Of a DNA stretch of 48,821 bases, positions 1 to 7,302 are shown piece after piece. A program made the translations under genes and the position numbers. The stretch is from positions 1 to 48,821 of the forward strand of contig JAQXOB010000044.1 of assembly GCA_029098305.1 (NCBI GenBank). Reading direction: 5' to 3'. Position 1 is the first letter of the stretch; each line of letters begins with the position of its first letter. Source of the DNA: Clostridia bacterium (GTDB lineage: Bacteria; Bacillota; Clostridia; Oscillospirales; Acutalibacteraceae). The notes below the pieces were generated by a model. That model was given only the letters and a program-made list of their open reading frames with translations. It was not told the origin of the DNA and made no database searches.

Positions 1-142
1 GCCAGATCAATCAAGGTCACGCCACCAATGGTGGTGGCTAAATACAGCAAAAATTCAGCTTTTTGTCTCTGGCTCAAAAAAACAAAATTGGAACATCATA
101 TTTTTTTGAGAAAAGTGTCACCTATCATTGACGACTTTACAT
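1..142. other. Left-edge stretch without a recognised gene
   Basis: This lies downstream of the minus-strand glycosyltransferase. A plus-strand frame is open from the window edge to 210, but it has no recognisable motif and runs into the convergent glycosyltransferase, so I do not call it. A short GCCACC/GGTGGC inverted repeat sits at about 22-39. I see nothing else supportable. Confidence 0.3.
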
Positions 143-1648
143 TTACAGCATTATGCCCGAATAAAAAACAATTGCCGAAACTGAACAAACAGCTACAATC
201 GCAGGAATAGCAATGCTTTTTATCCTCGAAAATTTACTATTCTCAGATACATCGTTTAATGATGCACCCATAAGATATGCTATAAGTATTATGCAAATCA
301 TGGCATATCTGATATTCATAGTGCAGGTATGAGGATATTGTATGCAAAAAACATAATATGATACAAGATAACAAGCAGATACTATCAATATAAGCAGTGT
401 GTTCATCTTGCATTTGTTATCCTTAAAACTAACCGCAATCCTAATAAGCTGACATACTGCCAACGCAACACAAACCAAAAAAGTCCAAAACAAAATTCTG
501 GAAATAATTTCTTCCTCAAATACATATTCGCCGAAGCATGATGTTTTTAATAAACCAACGGTAGGGTTATACTCAAAATAGCTATTTCCCCATGCAATAA
601 ATGGCGATTTTAATTGAAATGGTCTAAAATCAATCAACCTTTGCATCGCAGAATGATAACCGATATATTGAAAGCTATCCTTATCGAGCATAGGCACATA
701 ATTAAGAGGCGTGCCATACAAAACAGCGTTTCTCACGCTCCACGAAAGTCCTATAGGCACGCATATCACGCCAAAAGCGATCAACTGGCTGAAGACGGTT
801 AGTTTTTTCTCTGCTTTGATGAACTTTACCAAAAAGACAATAGCCACGCCTATGCTCACGAGTCCTACCGAAAGCTTGGTGATCATGCCAAGCCCTATGC
901 ATAGCGCAAGCTTGATTATGGTTTTATAAAGTGGCTTCTGATACCATTTCATAGCAAAATATACACTCAAAATAATGAACATTACCGAGAGGCAGTCATT
1001 ATTTACACTACCCGACATAATAACAAACGAAGGAGCAAAGCACAGCATCGCCGTAGCAACTATCAAACCTTTTCCTTTGAGAGAAAGCAGTTTGAATATC
1101 TTTACACCGACTATCATGCTAATGGTGGAATAAAAAAGCGTTAGATATTGCAAGCCTTCCAGAGCATTTTGATATTCTATGCCTAGTTTTGTCTGCACAA
1201 AAAGCCACAAAGCACATATAATATGGTGAAGCGGAGGATGATAAAACTGCCACACCAGCGTAGGGTCAACATCGGGCAAAGCTTTGTTAAAAAACAGATA
1301 CTCTATGTATGCCGCATGGCCGTCATACCCACCAAATGAATGTACATCATGTTGGCGTTGCTCTACACCTGTAGCGACAATATAGAGCAATCTCAGCGAA
1401 AAACCACACACCACCAAAAAAGCAATTATCCGCTTCTCATCTAATTTACCATTTAGGTAAAAAAAGATAGAAACGGCTATGCTAAGTGAAAACACAAATA
1501 TATTAAAAATAAAAGCTATTATATTGGTGGTAACGCTGGCGTAATTAAATATAAAGCCTGACGCTATGCCAAATATAGCGCATACAATAGCAGGTATGAT
1601 AATATTATGATTAAATATGAGATTTTGTAGCTTTCTCAGAACGCTCAT
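143..1648 (-). CDS. Polytopic membrane glycosyltransferase-like protein (GT39/ArnT-like fold)
   Basis: The product of about 501 residues has roughly ten hydrophobic helices. An early extracytoplasmic loop contains GYDGHAAY and then WQFYHPPLHH, the Asp/His-rich first-loop pattern of GT-C enzymes that use polyprenyl-phosphate sugars. The likely role is transfer of a sugar onto an envelope glycan or protein at the outer face of the membrane; donor and acceptor are unknown. The frame is open further upstream, but I choose ATG at 1648, with GTG at 1657 as an alternative, because an AGGAAAG Shine-Dalgarno lies just upstream, inside the end of the shikimate kinase gene. The start therefore overlaps aroK by 38 nt, which suggests translational coupling. 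The GT-C assignment rests on topology and loop pattern only. Confidence 0.7.
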   Translation of the reverse strand: MSVLRKLQNLIFNHNIIIPAIVCAIFGIASGFIFNYASVTTNIIAFIFNIFVFSLSIAVSIFFYLNGKLDEKRIIAFLVVCGFSLRLLYIVATGVEQRQHDVHSFGGYDGHAAYIEYLFFNKALPDVDPTLVWQFYHPPLHHIICALWLFVQTKLGIEYQNALEGLQYLTLFYSTISMIVGVKIFKLLSLKGKGLIVATAMLCFAPSFVIMSGSVNNDCLSVMFIILSVYFAMKWYQKPLYKTIIKLALCIGLGMITKLSVGLVSIGVAIVFLVKFIKAEKKLTVFSQLIAFGVICVPIGLSWSVRNAVLYGTPLNYVPMLDKDSFQYIGYHSAMQRLIDFRPFQLKSPFIAWGNSYFEYNPTVGLLKTSCFGEYVFEEEIISRILFWTFLVCVALAVCQLIRIAVSFKDNKCKMNTLLILIVSACYLVSYYVFCIQYPHTCTMNIRYAMICIILIAYLMGASLNDVSENSKFSRIKSIAIPAIVAVCSVSAIVFYSGIML

Positions 1649-2183
1649 ATGAGTCACCATCTTTCCTTTTATCCTGCAACATATGCATAATGAGGGTTGC
1701 TGTGTCTTCAATGCTTCTCATACTTGCAACAGACATATCGGCACGTGAGGAATATATAGGCTCTCGTGAGGCATATAGCTCATCTATTATTTTTCGTTTG
1801 TCACCTTGTTGAAGCAGAGGGCGTTTTTTATCATTTTTAAGCCTTTTGTATAATACCTCTCGTGTGGCTTTAATATAGACTATTTTGCAACTCTCTGCCA
1901 GCACATTATAATTGTCATCATTAAGAATAGTGCCGCCGCCGAGTGATATCACTGTGCCTTCTTTTGCACAAATTTCTTTGATGCTCTGCATCTCAAGACG
2001 TCTAAAAAAATCTTGACCATACTGCTCAAAGATAGCTGATGTTTTCATTTTCATCTGCTTTTCTATATATGTATCAACATCTACAAAATCCATGTTCATA
2101 TATTTGGCAAGGAGTTTGCCCACAGTGGATTTGCCACAACCCATAAATCCACACAAAGCTATATTATTCACACTTTTATTCAC
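1611..2183 (-). CDS. aroK: Shikimate kinase
   Basis: This 190-residue cytoplasmic P-loop kinase phosphorylates shikimate to shikimate 3-phosphate in chorismate biosynthesis. Visible motifs are the Walker A GFMGCGKST at residues 12-20, Asp35 and Asp37 in VDVD for Mg and shikimate binding, FRRLE with the substrate-binding Arg, the GGG triplet around 88-90, and the LID segment with KKRPLL. Translation starts at a GTG (2183-2181), placed 7 nt after a clean AAGGAG. The C-terminus, about 15 residues longer than typical shikimate kinases, is Lys/Arg rich and overlaps the start of the downstream membrane glycosyltransferase. No other aro gene is in the window. Confidence 0.95.
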   Translation of the reverse strand: MNKSVNNIALCGFMGCGKSTVGKLLAKYMNMDFVDVDTYIEKQMKMKTSAIFEQYGQDFFRRLEMQSIKEICAKEGTVISLGGGTILNDDNYNVLAESCKIVYIKATREVLYKRLKNDKKRPLLQQGDKRKIIDELYASREPIYSSRADMSVASMRSIEDTATLIMHMLQDKRKDGDSYERSEKATKSHI

Positions 2184-2410
2184 AGCAGTTCTCCTTTCGC
2201 CTCTGAGATAAAAATTTATCTCAAAAAATAATTTTATGCACGATTAAACCCACACATATGGGTAATAAATATTACTATGTTCTCGATATGTCACAGTGTA
2301 CAAAAACCCTCAACTATTAACTTCAAAAATTTAGTAAACCAAAAATCCGCATTAAATCTTGTAAAATAATGTCTGATAAACATCGTGGAAAATTTTATTT
2401 AAAATACATA

Positions 2411-2439
2411 TTGACAAAGCAATGATTTGCTATTAATAT
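2411..2439 (+). promoter_or_regulatory. Sigma-A-type promoter of acpP
   Basis: TTGACA (2411-2416) and TAATAT (2434-2439) are separated by exactly 17 bp. The predicted transcript starts near 2446 and gives a leader of about 130 nt. That leader contains GTTAGT (2463-2468) and ACTAAC (2489-2494), a 6-bp inverted repeat that could be an operator or an RNA hairpin. The rest of 2184-2577 holds no gene that I can see. Confidence 0.85.
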
Positions 2440-2577
2440 GTTTTTGTAATAGTTTGAAGGGCGTTAGTTTTGGGGGTTGTTCTATTACACTAACTATTTT
2501 AGCACAATAAACAATGCTTGTCCACAGGCTGTAAAAACAATATATTTTATTAATTTTTTCCGGAGGGATTTTAGTTT

Positions 2578-2805
2578 ATGGTATTTGAAAAGATTAAGAC
2601 AATTTTGGGAGATCAGTTTGATGTAGACGGGGATTCTATCACATCTGATACACTTATCGAAGAGGATTTGGGTGCAGATTCACTTGATTTGGTAGATCTT
2701 ATAATGACTCTAGAGAGTGAATTTGATCTGAGTGTGAATGATGCTGATGTAGAAAGCATCAAGACTGTAGGCGAGCTTGTAAACTTTATTGAGCTTAATT
2801 CATAA
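2578..2805 (+). CDS. acpP: Acyl carrier protein
   Basis: This 75-residue acidic four-helix protein carries growing acyl chains on a 4'-phosphopantetheine arm during fatty acid synthesis. The attachment site is Ser35 in the invariant GADSLDLVDL motif, followed by the LESEFD helix. Length and charge are typical. The start ATG has a CCGGAGGG ribosome binding site 11 nt upstream. It is transcribed alone from a strong promoter, as for a highly expressed housekeeping gene, and is followed by a stem-loop. A carrier protein of a specialised pathway would look similar, but no such pathway genes are adjacent. Confidence 0.95.
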   Translation: MVFEKIKTILGDQFDVDGDSITSDTLIEEDLGADSLDLVDLIMTLESEFDLSVNDADVESIKTVGELVNFIELNS

Positions 2806-2852
2806 TTAAGGCTCGCACCTTGTTATTAATATCAAAACATAAACAAAAATGT

Positions 2853-2882
2853 GCCCAGATTGTATGTGATTACAGTCTGGGC
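2853..2882 (+). terminator. Stem-loop downstream of acpP
   Basis: The arms GCCCAGATTGTA and TACAGTCTGGGC pair over 12 bp with one mismatch. There is no immediate T run (a TTTTT occurs about 10 nt later), so it is either a terminator of moderate quality or a 3'-end stabiliser. Confidence 0.55.
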
Positions 2883-2957
2883 TATAATTATGACTTTTTC
2901 CTACCTAAATTTTGCTTTTTGGTGATTTTTCAGCACAAAAATTCTCCAAAATCCTTG

Positions 2958-2986
2958 TTGTCAACTACCTAAAAGGGTGCTATAAT
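2958..2986 (+). promoter_or_regulatory. Sigma-A-type promoter of the VanY-like gene
   Basis: TTGTCA (2958-2963) and TATAAT (2981-2986) are 17 bp apart. The predicted start is near 2993, giving a leader of about 70 nt that contains a GGAGG (3006-3010) followed by a perfect 9-bp inverted repeat (3013-3021/3039-3047). Confidence 0.8.
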
Positions 2987-3061
2987 AAATCATATAGTTA
3001 TTGACGGAGGTATATAGGATTTTCACTCTTTTGCTATCAATCCTATAAAAAAACAAAAGAT

Positions 3062-4066
3062 ATGCAACAAACTGCAAATAACAAAAACAGATCTTGTAAA
3101 AATACAAATCCTCAAAACCGCCCAAAAGAAAAAAAAGAGCGTTTCAATTGGCTGTTGCCTGCGGGTATTGTGTTATTGGTCGTGTTCACAGTATACAATA
3201 TATCAAATCTCGACTCAGAGCCAAGTTCTGTTAACAGTCACTTTGAAGTAGGCAGCGGAATAGAGATTACAGATAACGAGCCTGCAGATATTGAAAATTA
3301 TGATCTTATCGTCAAAGATTTTGATGATCTTTCTGTAGGTGACCTTGTGCTTATTGGCAATCAATACAAATTCACTCGTGATGTTACAGATGAGCTTGTG
3401 GGAATGATGGACTATAAAAGCGACAACTACTCTATATCAGACTCCAGTATCATCATGAAAGAAGATGTCGCCATTGCACTTAACAAGCTACTGAACCACT
3501 TTTATGATAAAACCGGTAACTCCACCATAAACGTGACTAGTGGATACCGCTCATACGATCTGCAAAAAACATTATATGAAAACGAGCTACTGGAAACTGA
3601 TTCTGAAGAGGCTGTGCATTGGGTGGTAAAGCCGGGCTACAGCGAGCATCACTCCGGCTATGCTGTGGATATCAACGTAATAGATGGATATAACAATGTC
3701 ACCTTAGAATACACCGGCGATGGCGAATTTAGACTGCTTAACGACTCTGCACCGGACTATGGCTTTGTGGTGAGATATCAAGAATCTAAAAAGAATATTA
3801 CAGGCATTTATTATGAGCCATGGCATTTTAGATATGTGGGCATACCGCACTCTAAAATCATGCAGGAAATGAACTTCTGCTTTGAGGAATATATTGATTT
3901 CCTCAAGACTTATCCTATTGATGGTAAACACCTGAAATATACCTTCAAAAACAAAACTTATGAAATCTACTATTGCAAAGGCTACAATGTGTATGTTCCA
4001 AAAAACGGAGATTATCAAATCAGCGGCAACAACGTAGATGGCTTTATCGTAACAATAACAAAATAA
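3062..4066 (+). CDS. Membrane-anchored D-alanyl-D-alanine carboxypeptidase (VanY/peptidase M15B-like)
   Basis: This 334-residue protein has a Lys/Arg-rich cytoplasmic tail (1-29), one signal-anchor helix (about 30-48) and an extracytoplasmic catalytic domain. The zinc-peptidase M15B pattern is complete: SGYRSYDLQ, then SEHHSGYAVDI (His and Asp ligands) and EPWHFRYVG (third ligand). It should trim the terminal D-Ala from peptidoglycan stem peptides. A C-terminal region of about 60 residues follows the peptidase core. There is no van resistance cluster nearby, so a housekeeping wall role is more likely than glycopeptide resistance. The start is uncertain: the ATG is 51 nt after the only good GGAGG, and a hairpin lies between them. 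Confidence 0.88.
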   Translation: MQQTANNKNRSCKNTNPQNRPKEKKERFNWLLPAGIVLLVVFTVYNISNLDSEPSSVNSHFEVGSGIEITDNEPADIENYDLIVKDFDDLSVGDLVLIGNQYKFTRDVTDELVGMMDYKSDNYSISDSSIIMKEDVAIALNKLLNHFYDKTGNSTINVTSGYRSYDLQKTLYENELLETDSEEAVHWVVKPGYSEHHSGYAVDINVIDGYNNVTLEYTGDGEFRLLNDSAPDYGFVVRYQESKKNITGIYYEPWHFRYVGIPHSKIMQEMNFCFEEYIDFLKTYPIDGKHLKYTFKNKTYEIYYCKGYNVYVPKNGDYQISGNNVDGFIVTITK

Positions 4067-4084
4067 TATCCTAAAATATCAAAC

Positions 4085-4126
4085 AGCCGATACAGAAGCA
4101 TAAAGTTCTGTATCGGCTTTGGTTTT
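4085..4126 (+). terminator. Rho-independent terminator of the VanY-like gene
   Basis: A perfect 13-bp stem (4085-4097 pairs with 4106-4118) with an 8-nt loop is followed by TTTGGTTTT. It lies between convergent genes. Confidence 0.9.
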
Positions 4127-4142
4127 GCATATTATAAACTTA

Positions 4143-4868
4143 TTAGCAGTGAAGCTCTTGCTTTGCTATCCAGCGGGTTTCTTCCGGCTTGATAACAAGT
4201 GTGTTTATAGGTGATCCTACTGTTTCTACCACGCTTTGAAAATGCATTGTGTCGATAGTGGTTTTGATAGCATAATTGCAAAAATCGACTGCATCTTGCA
4301 ATGTAAAGAAGTTCCATGCTATTTCAGAGTGTGGAAGATCTTGATAGTTGCCGTCACGGCCTTTGAGTGCTACCGGTTGCAAAAGGCGTGTGAGAGTTAG
4401 GCTTTCGCCTTCCCATGTGGCGCCTTGAGTTTCGGTGTTGAGCTTATCTATCTTGCCGTCATGCAATCTCACTTTATACACTCTCTGCACCAGATTGTTG
4501 CCTTCGCCACTCTTGTGATAACCTGCTATTGTAAACATAGCGTTTGGCTTAGGATCTAATCTGCCGAAGTAGTTGATGATCTTCTGTGGTACTTCGTCTA
4601 TATCGGTATCTGCGCTGATTCTTTCTCTGATAAAGCTCTCAATAAAGCCTGTGATTGGCTTACCCTTTATAGATGCCTCTCCACACACAGATAGTCCGTT
4701 GTTATTTGGGCACAAAAAGGTTTTGATAGTAGAATTGTTAGTATGCACACCAAGCTTATGCACAACTGTGTTTTGCTGGGTGTTTTTTTCCATGATATTA
4801 TAGGTGCATCTGCTATCACTCGCCATAACGATACCTTCATTTACAAAGACGGTAACTACCAAAGACAT
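4143..4868 (-). CDS. Ntn-hydrolase-fold (proteasome-like) protein
   Basis: This 241-residue protein is probably cytoplasmic, with no signal peptide or membrane helix. Its N-terminus, SLVVTVFVNEGIVMASDSR, follows the proteasome/HslV beta-subunit strand pattern. If Met1 is removed, Ser2 sits where the catalytic Thr1 of proteasome subunits would be. Asp18 then falls at the Asp17 position, and Lys38 (in VHKL) is a candidate for Lys33. A Gly-rich SVCGEASIKGKP segment follows. This suggests a self-processing-type amidohydrolase, but the substrate is unknown. It starts 4 nt after the stop of the upstream aminotransferase, with AAGAAGAG inside that gene's end as ribosome binding site, so the two are co-translated. 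The fold call is inferred from pattern. Confidence 0.6.
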   Translation of the reverse strand: MSLVVTVFVNEGIVMASDSRCTYNIMEKNTQQNTVVHKLGVHTNNSTIKTFLCPNNNGLSVCGEASIKGKPITGFIESFIRERISADTDIDEVPQKIINYFGRLDPKPNAMFTIAGYHKSGEGNNLVQRVYKVRLHDGKIDKLNTETQGATWEGESLTLTRLLQPVALKGRDGNYQDLPHSEIAWNFFTLQDAVDFCNYAIKTTIDTMHFQSVVETVGSPINTLVIKPEETRWIAKQELHC

Positions 4869-4872
4869 AAAA

Positions 4873-6072
4873 TCACTCTTCTTTCATTAATTTGATAAAT
4901 GTATCTATCACATAGTCTGCCTGCTCATCTGTGATACAAGTGTTGAGTGGCAGGGTTATCTCGTTTTTATACATATCGTAGGCATTAGGATAATTTTTGA
5001 TGTCAAAGCCCAAATTCTTATATGCAGTGAGCATAGGCAATGGCTTAAAATGCACATTTGCAGCTACGCCATACTCAGAGAGCTTTTCTATAAGGTTGTT
5101 TCTGAATTTTATTGATTTGCCTTTGAGTCTTACTATGTATAAGTGGCAGTTGGAAAGATTGCCATCAGACAGATGTGGCAAGGTTTCTATGTTGAGCTCT
5201 TTAAAGGCTTCGTCGTATTTTTTAACAAGCTCTCTTCTTCTTTGCAATTTTGCATCATATTTACTGAGCTGAACCACGCCTATAGAAGCTGTGATGTCTG
5301 TCATATTATATTTATACTCAGGGCTTACAATATCATATTCCCATGATCCGGCTTTTGTCTTTGCAAGGGCATCTTTAGTTTGGCCATGTAGCGAGAGGTT
5401 CATAAAAGTGGTGTAGATAAGGTCACTGCTATATCGCTCCATCTCTCGCCATGTTACAGCTCCACCCTCGGCAGTGGTGAGGTTCTTAACAGCGTGGAAA
5501 GAGAAGCAGGTAAAATCTGCCAGGCTTCCGCTAATTTTATCGTCCTTGCGTGAACCAAAGGCGTGTGCCGAATCAGATATAACAACCACTCTTCCAAACG
5601 CTTTTTGGATTTTGCTTTTTGGTTTAAAGAGATTCTTCTTACGGTTGACAATGTCGAATATCTTTTCATAATCACACATCACACCTGCAAAATCCACAGG
5701 AATAATAACCTTTGTGTGTTCGGTTATAGCCTGCTCCAGCTTGTCATAGTCCATATAGAACGAATTTTTAGCTGTATCGACAAGCACGATCTTAGCTCCC
5801 ACGTGGTGTATCACACTGGCACTTGCTGTATATGTGTATGCACTGGTGATAACCTCGTCTCCGGGACCCACACCCAACATTCTGAGGCAAAGCTCAAGAC
5901 ACGCTGTGGCAGAGCTAAGGCAGGCGGCTCTTTTGGTTCCGCAGTATTCTGCTATATTATCTTCAAATTTTTTTGTGACAGGGCCTGTGGTTATCCAGCC
6001 TGATCGCAGACATTCACTCACGGCCTGTATTTCATCTTCACCTATATCCGGCGGCGAAAACGGTATATTCAA
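4873..6072 (-). CDS. DegT/DnrJ/EryC1/StrS-family PLP aminotransferase
   Basis: This protein of about 399 residues belongs to the sugar aminotransferase family that makes amino sugars for surface glycans or natural products. It shows the family start IPFSPPDIGEDE, the AACLSSATACLEL cofactor pocket, the SDSAHAFGS motif (Asp contacts the PLP nitrogen) and SFHAVKNLTTAEGG with the Schiff-base Lys. The C-terminal half ends with the usual HFKPLPMLTAY and LPLNTCITDEQ segments. I place the start at TTG (6072-6070), because GGAAGTG lies 6 nt upstream and the resulting protein begins where the family normally does; an upstream TTG at 6087 has no such site. No nucleotide-sugar dehydratase or reductase is adjacent. 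Confidence 0.9.
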   Translation of the reverse strand: MNIPFSPPDIGEDEIQAVSECLRSGWITTGPVTKKFEDNIAEYCGTKRAACLSSATACLELCLRMLGVGPGDEVITSAYTYTASASVIHHVGAKIVLVDTAKNSFYMDYDKLEQAITEHTKVIIPVDFAGVMCDYEKIFDIVNRKKNLFKPKSKIQKAFGRVVVISDSAHAFGSRKDDKISGSLADFTCFSFHAVKNLTTAEGGAVTWREMERYSSDLIYTTFMNLSLHGQTKDALAKTKAGSWEYDIVSPEYKYNMTDITASIGVVQLSKYDAKLQRRRELVKKYDEAFKELNIETLPHLSDGNLSNCHLYIVRLKGKSIKFRNNLIEKLSEYGVAANVHFKPLPMLTAYKNLGFDIKNYPNAYDMYKNEITLPLNTCITDEQADYVIDTFIKLMKEE

Positions 6073-6159
6073 AATAATCACTTCCAATTGTATCTTCTAA
6101 ATAGAATACTAGGAATGTGATTATACCATATTTTTCCCACTATATCAAGCACTTTTTCT

Positions 6160-6193
6160 CTTACTTTTTCTTTCGCGAGAAAGAAAAAGTAAG
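6160..6193. repeat. Perfect hairpin with GCGA tetraloop
   Basis: A 15-bp perfect inverted repeat (6160-6174/6179-6193) closes a GCGA loop (GNRA class) and is rich in A/T. It sits at the start of a hairpin-rich spacer and could terminate transcription in either direction or be one end of a palindromic repeat. Confidence 0.7.
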
Positions 6194-6239
6194 CAAAAAG
6201 AAAGCGAATCGGGCATTTAATTATAATATTTGCTGAATT

Positions 6240-6504
6240 TTGGTGCGAAATCCCTGCCAACGAGGTCGGCTGGCAAGCAATTCTTTGCAGTCAATCACCT
6301 GCAAAGAATTGCTTTTTTCGATGCTCGGTGCAGACTTTTGGGCTTTCTTTAATCAGGCTTTGCTATGTCATTTGTAGCTTACACTAATTAACGCGAATTT
6401 GCAATTCACGCCATGCAAATCCGCGTTATTCGAGCTTGTTGTCAAGCGAATAGACTACTTCGTTTCAATCAGCTTGGTGCGAAATCCCATCACCTAGGCC
6501 GGCT
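6240..6504. repeat. Hairpin cluster bounded by a direct repeat
   Basis: TTGGTGCGAAATCCC occurs at 6240-6254 and again at 6474-6488. Each copy is followed 7-8 nt later by AGG(T/C)CGGCT. Between them lie three further palindromes: a perfect 16-bp stem (6275-6290/6299-6314) followed by T residues; an ACGCG..TTTGCA / TGCAAAT..CGCGT pair at about 6392-6427; and a TATTCG..CTTG / CAAGCGAATA pair at about 6427-6452. No coding frame in the interval looks real. It is best read as a mobile or structured intergenic repeat plus a terminator. Confidence 0.6.
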
Positions 6505-6505
6505 A

Positions 6506-6534
6506 TTGACTTTTTAAATATGCGGTTTTATAAT
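6506..6534 (+). promoter_or_regulatory. Promoter of the ABC exporter operon
   Basis: TTGACT (6506-6511) and TATAAT (6529-6534) are 17 bp apart, directly downstream of the second direct-repeat copy. An AAGGAGG (6576-6582) ribosome binding site precedes the ATG at 6592. Confidence 0.85.
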
Positions 6535-6591
6535 TTTAGGTAGTTGGATGATTTAATCAACTCAAATGTCTAATCAAGGAGGCAAGCTATT

Positions 6592-7296
6592 ATGCTTAGA
6601 ATTGAAAATCTGACGAAAACATATGGTGATAAAAAAGCAGTAGATAATCTCTCTCTGCATATTCGCCCGGGCGAGATATACGGATTTATCGGCCACAACG
6701 GAGCCGGCAAGACCACCACTCTCAAAAGCGTAACCGGAATACTCAAATTTGATGCAGGCGAAATATATATAGACAATACTTCTATCAAACAAGACCCAAT
6801 ATCTTGCAAAAAAAAGATAGCATATATACCCGATAACCCTGATTTATATAATTTTATGACAGGCATAGGTTATCTCAATTTCATAGCAGATATCTTTGGT
6901 GTTTCTGCCGAGGATAGACAGAAAAAAATACGTCAATATGCCGACATCTTTGGGCTGACATCTGATTTAGCTCAGCCTATATCAGCATATTCACATGGTA
7001 TGAAGCAAAAACTGGCTGTGATATCTGCCCTGATACATGACCCCAAGCTGATTATCATGGATGAGCCATTTGTCGGACTTGATCCTAAAGCTTCTCATAC
7101 ACTGAAAGAAATTATGCGCGACATCTGCAACAGGGGCGGAGCCATCTTTTTCTCCACACACGTGCTGGAGGTAGCCGAAAAGCTCTGCGACAAGGTTGCG
7201 ATAATAAAAGATGGCCAACTGATAAAATCAGGTACTATGGAAGACGTTAAGGGTGACGATTCGCTGGAATCTGTATTTCTTGAACTGGAGGACTGA
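6592..7296 (+). CDS. ABC transporter ATP-binding protein
   Basis: This 234-residue nucleotide-binding subunit sits on the cytoplasmic face. It has Walker A GHNGAGKTT (about 35-43), a Q-loop near IAYIPDNPD, the signature YSHGMKQKL in place of LSGGQ, Walker B LIIMDEP, a D-loop, and the switch His in FFSTHVLEVAE. The CcmA/drug-exporter type and the absence of a binding protein in the operon suggest an exporter. The gene has a perfect AAGGAGG and is followed 6 nt later by its permease. Confidence 0.93.
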   Translation: MLRIENLTKTYGDKKAVDNLSLHIRPGEIYGFIGHNGAGKTTTLKSVTGILKFDAGEIYIDNTSIKQDPISCKKKIAYIPDNPDLYNFMTGIGYLNFIADIFGVSAEDRQKKIRQYADIFGLTSDLAQPISAYSHGMKQKLAVISALIHDPKLIIMDEPFVGLDPKASHTLKEIMRDICNRGGAIFFSTHVLEVAEKLCDKVAIIKDGQLIKSGTMEDVKGDDSLESVFLELED

Positions 7297-7302
7297 TGCT
7301 TT

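Noticed and set aside
6078-6260. 60-codon minus-strand frame running through the 6.16-kb hairpin (FLFAYFFFLAKEK)
   Set aside because: The frame is produced by the A/T-rich palindrome, has no ribosome binding site, and overlaps the aminotransferase start. It is better explained as a repeat.
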